Source of the DNA: Pseudoduganella rivuli
Lineage (GTDB): Bacteria; Pseudomonadota; Gammaproteobacteria; Burkholderiales; Burkholderiaceae_D
Reading direction: 5' to 3'
NCBI RefSeq assembly: GCF_009674485.1
Contig: NZ_WKJJ01000001.1
Location: 482,265-546,264 of the forward strand
DNA: 64,000 nt
In this document: positions 16,706-27,080 of the stretch, one piece after another
Layout of the letters: each line of letters opens with the position of its first letter
Position numbering within the stretch: the stretch's first letter is position 1
Program-made: the position numbers and the translations under genes
The notes under the pieces: model-generated
Seen by the model: only the letters and a program-made list of their open reading frames with translations
What the model was told of the DNA's origin: nothing
Databases searched by the model: none

Positions 16706-17920
16706 ATGAAAAAACATTTCATGGCAGCATCGCTGCTGGCCGCCTTCGGCGTCATGCAGGCACAGGCCGGGGACCTCGACAGCGGCAACCTCATCATCAG
16801 CGGCTTCGGCACCCTGGGCGTGGCCCAGACGGATACCGATAACGCGCAATTTGCACGCTACAACCAGGCCGTCGGCGTCAAGGATGCACCACGCATCGGC
16901 CTCGATTCCAACCTGGGCCTGCAAGCGACCTACCAGTTCAACGACAGGGTCTCGGCCACCGCGCAGGTGCTGACCCGCAAGAACACCAGCCCGCAATTCA
17001 CGACCGACCTGACCTGGGCCTTCGTCAAGGTCAAGGTCACCGATGAACTCAGCGCGCGCCTCGGCCGCGTGGTGCTGCCCGCGTTCACCATTTCCGACTA
17101 CCAGAACGTCGGCTACGCCAACACCATGATCCGCCCGCCGATCGAGATGTACGGCCAGGAACCGATCGAAAACCTCGATGGCGTGGATGGCAATTGGCAG
17201 CATGCGTTCGGCAGTGTCAATGTCACGGCGCAGGCTTTCGTCGGCGTCAGCAGCGGCAAGCTGTTCGTTCCGACCGGCGGCGGCCTGACCGCGAAATACC
17301 GCGCGCCGGCCGTCGGCTTTGCCGCGTCGGCCGAGTACGGTCCATTTACCGCACGGCTGGGCCATTTGCGCGCGGAACTGACCAGTCATGACATTACACC
17401 GGTCAACAGCCTGGTCAGCACCCTGACGTCGCTGGGCTTCGCACAACTCGGCCGCGACATTGCGCTGGACAAAAAACGTATCAACTTCACGTCTATCGGT
17501 TTGAACATGGACTGGAACGATATCGTGCTGCAAACGGAATATGCGCAACGCCGCCCGCAAGAGCGGGTGTACGCGTCAGGCAGCAATTCGTGGTACGTGA
17601 TGGGCGGCTACCGTTTCGGCAAATTGCTGCCGTATGTCGCGCACGCGTCGCTGCGCGGCGTACGTCCGACCATCACCGCGCCCGCCGGCCTGGCCGCCAT
17701 TCCGCAACTGAACACCGCCGTCGCCGGTTTGCTGCTGGCTGCGGAACAGGACACCACGCTGGCCGGCGTGCGCTGGGACTTCGCACGTTCGCTGGCATTG
17801 AAGGTGCAAGTCGACCGTGTCAGCCCGAAACAGAAATCGGGCACCCTGCTGTTCGCCCCGGCGGGCGGGAAAAAAGACAGCGTGACCGTGTACGCCGCCG
17901 CCCTGGACTTCGTTTTCTGA
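16706..17920 (+). CDS. Outer-membrane porin-like protein
   Basis: Predicted beta-barrel of 404 aa. Residues 1-20 form a signal peptide ('MKKHFMAASLLAAFGVMQAQ'). The mature part shows porin-like strands ('GNLIISGFGTLGVAQTDTD', 'IGLDSNLGLQATYQFNDRV', 'ELSARLGRVVLPAFTISDY') and a C-terminal 'ALDFVF' suited to outer-membrane insertion. It is only distantly like the porin at the left edge. An ATG at 16706 is preferred over a TTG at 16694. The next gene, a small PstS-like periplasmic protein, starts 9 bp after its stop, a pairing seen in Burkholderiales. Confidence 0.8.
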   Translation: MKKHFMAASLLAAFGVMQAQAGDLDSGNLIISGFGTLGVAQTDTDNAQFARYNQAVGVKDAPRIGLDSNLGLQATYQFNDRVSATAQVLTRKNTSPQFTTDLTWAFVKVKVTDELSARLGRVVLPAFTISDYQNVGYANTMIRPPIEMYGQEPIENLDGVDGNWQHAFGSVNVTAQAFVGVSSGKLFVPTGGGLTAKYRAPAVGFAASAEYGPFTARLGHLRAELTSHDITPVNSLVSTLTSLGFAQLGRDIALDKKRINFTSIGLNMDWNDIVLQTEYAQRRPQERVYASGSNSWYVMGGYRFGKLLPYVAHASLRGVRPTITAPAGLAAIPQLNTAVAGLLLAAEQDTTLAGVRWDFARSLALKVQVDRVSPKQKSGTLLFAPAGGKKDSVTVYAAALDFVF

Positions 17921-17929
17921 GAGATCGCC

Positions 17930-18337
17930 ATGAACAAGATTTTCGCACCCTTGCTGCTGGGCGGCGCGATCGCCGCCGCCATGCCGGCCAGCGCTGAAAC
18001 CGTCGTCATCGTCAGCGCCAAAAACCCGGCAACCCGCATGTTTTCCGAACAGGCTTCCCAGTTTTTCCTTGGCAAGTCAACCATGTTCACGCCCATCGAC
18101 CAGGCTGAAGGTTCCGCCATTCGCAACGACTTCTACCTGAAGGTGGCGGACAAGGATGCTGCGCAAGTGAAGGCGCTGTGGTCCAAGCTGGTGTTTACCG
18201 GTAAGGCCACGCCACCCAAGGAGTACAAGTCCAATGCCGAGGTGAAGAAAGCCGTGGCCGACGATCCCAAGGCGATCGGTTACATCGACAGGTCGGCGGT
18301 GGATGACTCCGTCAAGGTCATCCTGAGCCTGCCTTAA
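17930..18337 (+). CDS. Small PstS-like periplasmic phosphate-binding-family protein
   Basis: Exported protein of 135 aa from the PBP-like (PstS-type) family, shorter than true PstS (~340 aa). The signal peptide ends near 'MPASAETVVIVSA'. 'FSEQASQFFLGKSTMFTPID' and 'DPKAIGYIDRSAVDDSVKVI' match the compact single-lobe relatives often encoded beside a porin. A role in phosphate uptake is not established; it may be an accessory of the porin. A terminator follows at 18373. Confidence 0.75.
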   Translation: MNKIFAPLLLGGAIAAAMPASAETVVIVSAKNPATRMFSEQASQFFLGKSTMFTPIDQAEGSAIRNDFYLKVADKDAAQVKALWSKLVFTGKATPPKEYKSNAEVKKAVADDPKAIGYIDRSAVDDSVKVILSLP

Positions 18338-18372
18338 GCTTGTCCAAGGCCTTCGGCCGCCCGTATCCCCGT

Positions 18373-18397
18373 CCCGGCCCCGCGCCGGGATTTTTTT
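18373..18397 (+). terminator. Rho-independent terminator after the porin/PstS-like pair
   Basis: A stem CCCGGC/GCCGGG with a 5-nt loop is followed by A and T7, 36 bp after the stop codon of the PstS-like gene. Confidence 0.8.
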
Positions 18398-18440
18398 CGC
18401 GCGAAGCCTGTTTGTGAACAAATTTAATATAAGTGTTTAA

Positions 18441-18462
18441 TTTACGTTTACGTAAACGTAAA
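18441..18462. promoter_or_regulatory. Perfect 22-bp palindrome upstream of acyl-CoA carboxylase genes
   Basis: Eleven bases TTTACGTTTAC are followed directly by their reverse complement, 45 bp before the carboxylase beta start. The TTTACG...CGTAAA arms recall operators described for the MerR-family regulator LiuR of leucine/isovalerate genes, which would suit a methylcrotonyl-CoA-type carboxylase. A TGAACA half-site lies at 18415-18420. The regulator itself is not in the window. Confidence 0.6.
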
Positions 18463-18507
18463 GTGCATTTATGATCTAGCCAGATCCACACAGCTCAAAT
18501 AAACGTC

Positions 18508-20115
<1,608 letters not shown>

Positions 20116-20167
20116 CCACGCGCACGCAAACAAGCAAGCAAGCAAACCAACTACAACAAGGCAGCTC

Positions 20168-22210
20168 ATGTTCCATAAAATCCTGATCGCCAACCGCGGC
20201 GAAATCGCCTGCCGCGTCGCGTCGACGGCGCGCCGCATGGGTATCCGGACCGTCGCGGTCTATTCCGAAGCCGATGCCGGCGCACGCCATGTCGCCATGT
20301 GCGACGAAGCCATCCTGGTCGGCCCTGCGCCCGCCCGCGACAGTTACCTGAAAGGTGATGCGATCATCGCCGCCGCGCTGGCCACCGGCGCGCAGGCGAT
20401 CCACCCCGGCTATGGCTTCCTGTCCGAAAACGAAGCGTTCGCCCAGGCTTGCGCCGACAACGGCCTGGTGTTCATCGGCCCGCCGGCGGCGGCCATGCGC
20501 GCGATGGGTTCCAAATCCGCCGCCAAGACCTTGATGGAACAGGCCGACGTGCCGCTGGTGCCCGGCTACCACGGCGAACGCCAGGACAGCGACTTCCTGC
20601 GCCAGCAGGCCGACCGCATTGGCTACCCCGTCCTGCTCAAGGCCAGCGCGGGCGGCGGCGGCAAAGGCATGCGCATCGTCGAGCGCAGCGCCGACTTTGC
20701 CGACGCGCTGGCGTCGTGCCAGCGCGAAGCCATCAGCAGCTTTGGCGACGACAAGGTGCTGGTGGAAAAATACCTGACCCGGCCGCGCCATATTGAAATC
20801 CAGGTGTTCGCCGACACCCTGGGCAACTGTGTCTACCTGTTCGAGCGCGACTGCTCGGTGCAGCGGCGCCACCAGAAAGTCCTGGAAGAAGCGCCGGCGC
20901 CCGGCATGACGCCGGAGCGCCGCCGCGCGATGGGCCAGGCCGCCGTCAACGCGGCAAAGGCGGTTGGCTATGTTGGCGCCGGCACGGTGGAATTCATCGC
21001 CAACCAGGATGGTTCGTTCTACTTCATGGAAATGAACACCCGCCTGCAAGTCGAGCATCCCGTCACGGAAATGATCACCGGCACCGACCTGGTCGAGTGG
21101 CAATTGCGCGTCGCGCACGGTGAGGCGCTGCCGTTGACCCAGCAGCAATTGCATATCGACGGCCATGCGATCGAAGCGCGCATCTATGCGGAAAATCCGG
21201 AAAAGGGTTTCCTGCCGGCCATCGGCCAATTGCGTCACCTGCGCGCGCCACAGGCCGTGACGTTCACCCGAGGCGCGGACGGCGCGGCGAACGCCCCGGC
21301 CCCGGTGCGTATCGATGCCGGCGTGCGCGAAGGCGATGCGATTTCACCGTTCTACGACCCGATGATCGCCAAGCTGATCGTCTGGGGCCAGGACCGGCGG
21401 CAGGCGCTGGCGCGCATGCGCCTGGCGCTGGCCGAATACCAGGTGGTCGGGCTGGCCACCAACGTGGCCTTCCTGCAGCGCCTGCTCGACAGTGATGCAT
21501 TCTCCAACGCCGACCTCGATACGGGCCTGATCGAACAAAACCGCGACGTGCTGTTCCCGCCGCCACGGCCCGCCGCGCGCGAAGTGCTGGCACTGGCGGT
21601 GTGCGCCCTGCTGCATGGCGAGCGCGCGCAAGGCGCCAGTGCGGCGCGCCCGCCGGAGCCATGGCAAGCGGGTAACGGCTGGCGCATGAACAGCGGATTG
21701 AACCGCGTGCTTGATTTCACCGACGACAGTGGCTCACGGCGCGTCGTGGCGGGTTATGACGGTGCTGCCTGGACCTTCACGCTCGACAGCGCCACGCAGC
21801 CGCTGGCGCTGGCGCCGGGCAAAGCGCCGGCGGCAAACGGCGAACTGGCCGTCAACCTCGACGGGCAGCGCTTGCGCGGCAGCGTGGTGCGCGAGGGAGA
21901 CATTTTTCACGTGTTCATGAACGGCCGCCACACGGTGCTGGCCTACTCCGATCCGCTGGCCCATTCCGGCCAAGCCGATGTGGAAACCGGCGCCCTGACC
22001 GCCCCGATGCCGGGCAAGATCGTTGCGATCCTGGCCGCCGCCGGCGCCAAGGTCGCGAAAGGCACGCCGCTGCTGGTCATGGAAGCCATGAAGATGGAAC
22101 ACACGATTTCGGCGACGCATGACGGCATCGTCGACAAACTGTTGTACGAAGTGGGCGACCAGGTCACCGATGGCGCCCAGTTGCTGACCCTGAGCGCGCT
22201 GGAGGATTGA
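20168..22210 (+). CDS. Acyl-CoA carboxylase, biotin carboxylase-BCCP (alpha) subunit
   Basis: Biotin carboxylase fused to the biotin carrier domain, 680 aa. The ATP-grasp domain has 'KILIANRGEIACRVASTARR', 'HPGYGFLSENEAFAQA', the Gly-rich loop 'KASAGGGGKGMRIV' and 'EMNTRLQVEHPVTEMITGTD'. The C-terminal carrier domain carries 'EAMKMEH' with the biotinyl Lys at residue 642. The ATG at 20168 starts at the canonical N-terminus. It acts with the preceding beta subunit in the cytoplasm; together they fit methylcrotonyl-CoA or geranyl-CoA carboxylases. Confidence 0.9.
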   Translation: MFHKILIANRGEIACRVASTARRMGIRTVAVYSEADAGARHVAMCDEAILVGPAPARDSYLKGDAIIAAALATGAQAIHPGYGFLSENEAFAQACADNGLVFIGPPAAAMRAMGSKSAAKTLMEQADVPLVPGYHGERQDSDFLRQQADRIGYPVLLKASAGGGGKGMRIVERSADFADALASCQREAISSFGDDKVLVEKYLTRPRHIEIQVFADTLGNCVYLFERDCSVQRRHQKVLEEAPAPGMTPERRRAMGQAAVNAAKAVGYVGAGTVEFIANQDGSFYFMEMNTRLQVEHPVTEMITGTDLVEWQLRVAHGEALPLTQQQLHIDGHAIEARIYAENPEKGFLPAIGQLRHLRAPQAVTFTRGADGAANAPAPVRIDAGVREGDAISPFYDPMIAKLIVWGQDRRQALARMRLALAEYQVVGLATNVAFLQRLLDSDAFSNADLDTGLIEQNRDVLFPPPRPAAREVLALAVCALLHGERAQGASAARPPEPWQAGNGWRMNSGLNRVLDFTDDSGSRRVVAGYDGAAWTFTLDSATQPLALAPGKAPAANGELAVNLDGQRLRGSVVREGDIFHVFMNGRHTVLAYSDPLAHSGQADVETGALTAPMPGKIVAILAAAGAKVAKGTPLLVMEAMKMEHTISATHDGIVDKLLYEVGDQVTDGAQLLTLSALED

Positions 22211-22211
22211 C

Positions 22212-22424
22212 ATGACAACCCTGGATGCGAGGCTGGTTTCCGGCTTCGAGCTGTTACGCATTGCTGGCGGCTTTCGCCGCATCCTGAAAACAGAATTGGG
22301 CCAGGAACAGCTGTGCGCCCGCTGTAACGAACCGTGGCCAATGGACCCCGAGTTCTTCAGGATATCCAATGGCTGTGTCAGCTACGAGTGCAAGGCTTGT
22401 ATCCAGGAGCATAAACGGCGGTAG
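22212..22424 (+). CDS. Small zinc-ribbon-like protein coupled to the carboxylase operon
   Basis: A 70-aa protein whose ATG lies one base after the carboxylase alpha stop, so translation is probably coupled. It has two C-x2-C pairs (Cys35/Cys38 in 'LCARCNEP' and Cys60/Cys63 in 'YECKACIQE') plus Cys55, suggesting a zinc site. No family was recognised. It could be a regulatory or assembly factor for the carboxylase; that is inference from position. Confidence 0.6.
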   Translation: MTTLDARLVSGFELLRIAGGFRRILKTELGQEQLCARCNEPWPMDPEFFRISNGCVSYECKACIQEHKRR

Positions 22425-22437
22425 CCGTACCGGGCCC

Positions 22438-24159
22438 TTACGCCGCTACCCGCGACGCGATGGCGACATAAGCACGGCGCGCGTCGGCGGCGGCCTTGGC
22501 GGCAACACTGCCGGCCTCGCTGGCACCGGCGGGCAAGTCAGAGGGGCTCATGGGCGGGCTCACCGCCGGCCCCTGCACCACACCGCCGTGCCCCGCTTCC
22601 ACCTTGAACGTATCGACCACCTGCAGCAATGCCATCGCCTGTTCGCGCATGCTCTCGGCGGCGGCCGCGGCTTGTTCGACCAGCGCGGCGTTTTGCTGCG
22701 TGATGCCGTCCATGCGCACGATATCCTGCGTCACGTGTTCGATGCCGGCGCTCTGCTGCAAGCCGGCATCGGCCATGTCGGCGATGATGGTGTTGACACG
22801 CTTGACGCTGTCGACGATCCCGCCCATCGCGGTGCCCGCGCGCGCGGCCAGGCGGCTGCCGTCGTCCACCATCGCCAGCGACGTGGACGTCAGCGCATTG
22901 ATTTCCCTGGCCGCCGCCGCGCTGCGCTGCGCCAGCACACGCACCTCGGCCGCCACCACGGCAAAGCCCCGCCCCTGCTCGCCGGCGCGCGCCGCTTCAA
23001 CGGCGGCGTTGAGCGCCAGGATATTGGTCTGGAATGCGATCCCGTCGATCACACCGGTAATGTCGGCGATCTTGCGCGACGACTGGTGTATCGCCGACAT
23101 GGTCGTCACCACTTCGGCGACGACCGCGCCGCCCTCAACCGCCGCGCGCGACGACGCGCCAGCCAACTGGTTGGCGCGCTGCGCATTTTCCGTGTTGCGC
23201 TGGACGGTGGCGGTCAATTCTTCCATCGACGCGGCGGCACGCTCCAGCGCCACCGCCTGCTCCTGGGTCCGGTTAAACAAGTCGCTGTTGCCGTCGGCAA
23301 TCGCATTCGACGCCGAGCCGATGGTATCGGTGCCGGCGCGCACACGCGTGACGATATCGGCCAGGCTGTCGCGCATGGTTTTCATCGCGCTCATCAGGCT
23401 GGCGTTGTCGCCGGGCTTGACGGCAATCTCGCAACCGAGGTCGCCCGCCGCGATGCGGCCGGCAATGGCCACCGCGTGCGACGGCTCGCCGCCCAGTTGA
23501 CGCAGCAAGCCGCGCGTGATGGCCGTCGCCGCCAGCACACTCAACACGACCGCCAGCACGCCCAGCCCCAGTTGCACCGCGCGGGCGCGCTGGTAAGCGG
23601 CGAGCGCCTGGTCCGCGGCGGCCGCGTTGAGTTTTTCCTGCCCCGCGATCAATTCATCGAGCGCCGCCATCCATTTGGCCTGTACCGGCAACAGTTCGTT
23701 GACAAAGATTTCATACACCATTTCGTTCTGTCCCATTTCCGCTTCCTGGGCGGCACGGGCGATCACCGGCAATGCCGCCGCATTCAGGCTGCGGATGCGG
23801 TTGAACAGGTCCATTTCCCTGGGGCTGGCGCCGGAACGGTTCAGCATCGCGGCCAGCTGGGCGTCGGCCGCCACATAGTCCCTTGCGCGGCGCTTCATGA
23901 ATTCCTGCTCGTCGCGCACCGCCGACAGCGACCGCAGCAGCGCCATGTCGCGCAGCGAAATCATGCGCGCCGCCACCGAGTCGCGCATGTCACGGGCCAG
24001 CTTGGCCTTGACGCCATTGATGGCAGTGATGGCTTCTATCCGGTCCTGCATTCCGGCCAGGCTGGCCGTGCCCAGCGCGGCCTGCACCACCAACATCAAC
24101 AGCACCAGGCCGAAACCGCAGCCCAGGCGCAGGCCTACCCGCATTTGCATCCATTTCAT
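22438..24159 (-). CDS. Methyl-accepting chemotaxis protein
   Basis: Membrane chemoreceptor of 573 aa. A first membrane helix at about 10-30 is followed by a four-helix-type periplasmic domain (about 35-190, '[19 protein letters not shown]'), a second helix near 195-215, HAMP, and a signalling domain with hairpin tip '[20 protein letters not shown]' then '[15 protein letters not shown]'. The C-terminus has no obvious CheR-binding pentapeptide. The ATG at 24159 has GAGGGAG upstream. It faces the carboxylase operon tail to tail and may guide cells toward the island's substrate; no ligand can be named. Confidence 0.92.
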   Translation of the reverse strand: MKWMQMRVGLRLGCGFGLVLLMLVVQAALGTASLAGMQDRIEAITAINGVKAKLARDMRDSVAARMISLRDMALLRSLSAVRDEQEFMKRRARDYVAADAQLAAMLNRSGASPREMDLFNRIRSLNAAALPVIARAAQEAEMGQNEMVYEIFVNELLPVQAKWMAALDELIAGQEKLNAAAADQALAAYQRARAVQLGLGVLAVVLSVLAATAITRGLLRQLGGEPSHAVAIAGRIAAGDLGCEIAVKPGDNASLMSAMKTMRDSLADIVTRVRAGTDTIGSASNAIADGNSDLFNRTQEQAVALERAAASMEELTATVQRNTENAQRANQLAGASSRAAVEGGAVVAEVVTTMSAIHQSSRKIADITGVIDGIAFQTNILALNAAVEAARAGEQGRGFAVVAAEVRVLAQRSAAAAREINALTSTSLAMVDDGSRLAARAGTAMGGIVDSVKRVNTIIADMADAGLQQSAGIEHVTQDIVRMDGITQQNAALVEQAAAAAESMREQAMALLQVVDTFKVEAGHGGVVQGPAVSPPMSPSDLPAGASEAGSVAAKAAADARRAYVAIASRVAA

Positions 24160-24205
24160 GATTGTCTCCCTCAATTTTTAAACACTATCAATAGTGCTGT
24201 TCAAC

Positions 24206-24226
24206 TTTGCATGAATTTCATGCAAA
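24206..24226. promoter_or_regulatory. 21-bp palindrome in the receptor/SDR divergent promoter
   Basis: The arms TTTGCATGAA and TTCATGCAAA flank one central T, a perfect inverted repeat. It sits 47 bp upstream of the receptor start and 85 bp upstream of the SDR start. Likely an operator for an unidentified dimeric regulator. Confidence 0.5.
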
Positions 24227-24244
24227 TATCCAATATTTTCTCAA

Positions 24245-24273
24245 TTTATGTTCAATTTGTGGTACTTTTATGC
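24245..24273. promoter_or_regulatory. TTTATGTTCA element and TTTTATG/CATAAAA dyad upstream of SDR
   Basis: TTTATGTTCA at 24245-24254 matches the recurrent element of this island. Immediately downstream, TTTTATG-CACA-CATAAAA (24256-24273) is a perfect inverted repeat with a 4-bp centre. Both lie 38-66 bp before the SDR start, where they could overlap the core promoter. Confidence 0.5.
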
Positions 24274-24310
24274 ACACATAAAAACATAGTGTCTAATTAA
24301 GGAGGCGGTG

Positions 24311-25156
24311 ATGTATTTCAATCTGTCGGATAAACGTGTCATCGTGACGGGCGCGTCGCGCGGCATCGGCCGCGCCATCGCGCGCGCGTTTGCCGCCGAA
24401 GGCGCGCGGGTGGCAATCTGCGCCCGTGGCGAGGCGGCGGTCAACGAAACCGGGCGCGAACTGGCCGAACAGGCGGGCGCCGTGATTGCCCGCGCGGTCG
24501 ACGTGACCGACACGGCCGGCGTCCAGGCATTCGTGGCCGACGTGGCGCAAACCTGGGGCGGCGTCGACATCCTGGTCAACAATGCGGGCCAGGGCCGTGG
24601 CGGCAACCTGGAAACGCTGACGCCGGAAGCCATCCTGGAACACGCAAATATCCTGCAAATGGGGCATTTCCGCTTTATCCAGGCGGTGGTGCCGCATATG
24701 CGCCGGCAACGCTGGGGCCGCATCATTGAAATCAACGCACTGGCCGGCGTCATCCCGACGCCGGACGGCATCCCTTCCGTCATCAACCGCGCGTCGTGCA
24801 TCGCGCTGTCGAAGACGCTCGGCATGTCGCTGCCCAAGGACAATATCCTGCTGAACACACTGAACATGGGCTGGATCGACACCGGGCAATGGGAACGCCA
24901 TTTCCGTGAAATGCCGCCCGGCTGCACACGCGAAGAATTCGATGCGATGGTGCTGAAAGTGGTGCCGCTGGGGCGCTTCGGCAGACCCGAAGACGTGGCC
25001 GGCATGGCGCTGTTCCTGTCCAGTGAATACGCCAGCTTCATCAGCGCCGCATCGATCGACATCGCGGGCGGGATGGGCGGGCAGATTGCGTATTACCCGC
25101 AATTGAAGAAGGATTTTGCCGAGGCGATCCGCGCACGCGAGGCAGTGTCGCAGTAA
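24311..25156 (+). CDS. SDR-fold protein lacking the usual catalytic Ser-Tyr-Lys
   Basis: Short-chain dehydrogenase/reductase-like protein of 281 aa. The cofactor site is intact ('VIVTGASRGIGRAIA', 'DILVNNAGQGRGG'). Where the active Ser normally stands the sequence is 'IEINALAGV', and the YxxxK motif is replaced: aligning 'SVINRASCIALSKTLG' with the family gives Ser for Tyr and Arg for Lys. It is therefore unlikely to be a standard oxidoreductase and could be a binding protein or a divergent lyase. An AAGGAGG ribosome site precedes the start; GTG at 24308 is an alternative. It is transcribed alone behind several operator-like dyads. Confidence 0.8.
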   Translation: MYFNLSDKRVIVTGASRGIGRAIARAFAAEGARVAICARGEAAVNETGRELAEQAGAVIARAVDVTDTAGVQAFVADVAQTWGGVDILVNNAGQGRGGNLETLTPEAILEHANILQMGHFRFIQAVVPHMRRQRWGRIIEINALAGVIPTPDGIPSVINRASCIALSKTLGMSLPKDNILLNTLNMGWIDTGQWERHFREMPPGCTREEFDAMVLKVVPLGRFGRPEDVAGMALFLSSEYASFISAASIDIAGGMGGQIAYYPQLKKDFAEAIRAREAVSQ

Positions 25157-25188
25157 GGGCAAGACGGCCGCGCATGCGGCCGTCATGG

Positions 25189-26079
25189 TTACGCCGGCGG
25201 CGGCCCGCCCAACCGCCCCACTGCCCTTGCCGGCGCCAGCACGCGCCGCGCACCCACCCGGTTATGCAACTCGCCGATCCCGGCAATGGTGGCGGCTATG
25301 CTGTCCCCCGGCTGCAAGAACCGCCCGTCTTCCAGCCCCACGCCGCAAGTCGACCCGGTAAACACCAGGTCGCCCGGCCGCAGCGCCACCCGCGCATCGA
25401 GGTAGTTCAACAGTTCATCGAGCGGGAAGATCATCTGGCGGGTGTTGTCGTGCTGCCGCTGTTCGCCATTGATGGACAGCGAGATATCGAGTGCCGGCTG
25501 CCCAGGTCCGCCCAACTCGTCCAGCGTGGCAATCCACGGACCGATGGGCGCCGTGCGGTCGAGCGCTTTTTGCGTGAACAAATCCAGCGAGCCCAGTTGC
25601 TTGCCGGCGTCGCGCGCGCTGATATCGTTGCCGATGGTGTAGCCGAGCAGGCAGGCCGACGCCTGCGGCGCGTCGTCCAGCGGCCGCGCCACCACGGCCA
25701 CCAGCTCCACCTCGTAATCGAGTTGCGCGGTGATGGCCGGATACTGGATTTCCTCGCCGGGATGGACGATCGCGCTGTCCGGCTTGATATAGGCTATCGT
25801 ATGCGGCGGCGCTTCCTTGCGGCCCAGCCGTGTCAGGTGGGTCAAATAATTCAAGCCCACGCCAAACACGCGTGCGCCGGGATTGACCGGCGCGCGAGCG
25901 CGCAGCGCGGACCAGCGCAACGGCTGCGGCGCAAGGTCCAGCGCGGCGGCGTTGCCGCCCGCCGCGGCCGGCGCCCATTGTGCAAACGGCGCGCGCACCT
26001 GCAACGCCAGGTCCGATACCGGATCGACCAGCACCCAGAAGCGCTGGCCGCCGGCGTCTCCGGCAAAGGCAAGCTTCAT
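25189..26079 (-). CDS. Fumarylacetoacetate hydrolase (FAH) family protein 1
   Basis: FAH-family hydrolase/isomerase of 296 aa. These metal enzymes hydrolyse or decarboxylate ring-cleavage products. Metal-site segments are 'LDYEVELVAVV' and 'GYTIGNDISARD'; 'FTGSTCGVGLEDGRFLQPGD' is the usual C-terminal signature. Its start overlaps the stop of the extradiol dioxygenase gene by 4 bp (ATGA), so it very likely processes that enzyme's product. Confidence 0.88.
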   Translation of the reverse strand: MKLAFAGDAGGQRFWVLVDPVSDLALQVRAPFAQWAPAAAGGNAAALDLAPQPLRWSALRARAPVNPGARVFGVGLNYLTHLTRLGRKEAPPHTIAYIKPDSAIVHPGEEIQYPAITAQLDYEVELVAVVARPLDDAPQASACLLGYTIGNDISARDAGKQLGSLDLFTQKALDRTAPIGPWIATLDELGGPGQPALDISLSINGEQRQHDNTRQMIFPLDELLNYLDARVALRPGDLVFTGSTCGVGLEDGRFLQPGDSIAATIAGIGELHNRVGARRVLAPARAVGRLGGPPPA

Positions 26080-27041
26080 GCCTTGTTGCGCGCGGCGGTT
26101 GCGGCCAACGCGGCCAGCCCGGCCGGGTCCAGCACTTCTTCCGGCGTGCGCACGCTCGGGCCCAGGATCGGGCCGACCAGCTCGTGGCCCCACAGGCTGA
26201 GTTTTTCCGGATTCACTTCAAAGCCATCGTCATGCCATGGCGACAATTCATGGATGGTTTCAATCGCAAAACCGCCCGGCGAAAAATGGTAGAACGAGAT
26301 GTGCGGGTCTTGCGCGTGCTGGCCCAGGGTCATTTGCATCGGCAATTCGCGCTTGCGCACGATGTCGTAAGTCTCGCCCACATCGCGCACGCTGGCCACG
26401 AACATGCCCATGTGCTGGATGCCTGCGCGGCCCGGTCCATGGCCATAGCCGATGTCATGGCTGGTGTAGGTGTTGAGTTTGGAGCGGTAGAAGCCGGTTT
26501 TACCCTTGCCGGCGCCGGCGCCATACCAGTGGAAACCCATGATCACGGTAAGGAAATGATCCAGTTCCTTGCCATATTCCGGCGTGATCAGCACCACGTG
26601 CCCGAGGCCGCGCTTGCCGGCCACGAAGCCGCCATGCGGGCGGCCCGGCTGGAACGAGCGCGGCAGCCATTTTTGCGCGTAAAACAGTTCATGCTGGTAG
26701 CCGGCCGGGTCGCGGAAGCGGATCAGTTCCTTGACGCCGCGTGTTTCGCACAGCGCCGCGTCGCCCACCGTGACGTCCACGCCATGGTCGCGGAAGCGCT
26801 GCACGGCGGCGTGGAATTCCACCTTGCCGCGCGCTTCCCAGCCGATATACTCGATGCGGTCCACCGCGCCGGGCCGGAACGCCAGGCGGTGGCGCCGGTC
26901 GTCGGTGCGGAAGTACAGCGCGTCCGGTTCGGACGCCGGCGCGGCGCCGATTTCAAAGCCCATCACATTCGGGCCATAGTCGCGCCACTGTTCAATGCAG
27001 GTTGTCTCGAAGCCGAGATAACCGATACCTATAATATCCAT
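26076..27041 (-). CDS. Extradiol ring-cleavage dioxygenase, two-module VOC (BphC/DitC type)
   Basis: Type I extradiol dioxygenase of 321 aa that would open a catechol-like ring next to the diol. The 2-His-1-Glu iron ligands are His148 ('KRGLGHVVLITPE'), His210 ('AGIQHMGMFV') and Glu261 ('GGFAIETIHE'). Active-site His195 ('SHDIGYG') and Tyr251 ('FYHFSPGG') are also conserved, at spacing like BphC. It overlaps the FAH gene and follows an SDR, giving a dehydrogenate-cleave-hydrolyse order. This is the ring-cleavage step of the island. Substrate may be a polycyclic or terpenoid catechol, as for DitC; biphenyl-like substrates cannot be excluded. Confidence 0.9.
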   Translation of the reverse strand: MDIIGIGYLGFETTCIEQWRDYGPNVMGFEIGAAPASEPDALYFRTDDRRHRLAFRPGAVDRIEYIGWEARGKVEFHAAVQRFRDHGVDVTVGDAALCETRGVKELIRFRDPAGYQHELFYAQKWLPRSFQPGRPHGGFVAGKRGLGHVVLITPEYGKELDHFLTVIMGFHWYGAGAGKGKTGFYRSKLNTYTSHDIGYGHGPGRAGIQHMGMFVASVRDVGETYDIVRKRELPMQMTLGQHAQDPHISFYHFSPGGFAIETIHELSPWHDDGFEVNPEKLSLWGHELVGPILGPSVRTPEEVLDPAGLAALAATAARNKA

Positions 27042-27080
27042 GTTAACTCCGATGCTGGTTTGCCAGGCTCACTCGCCCCA

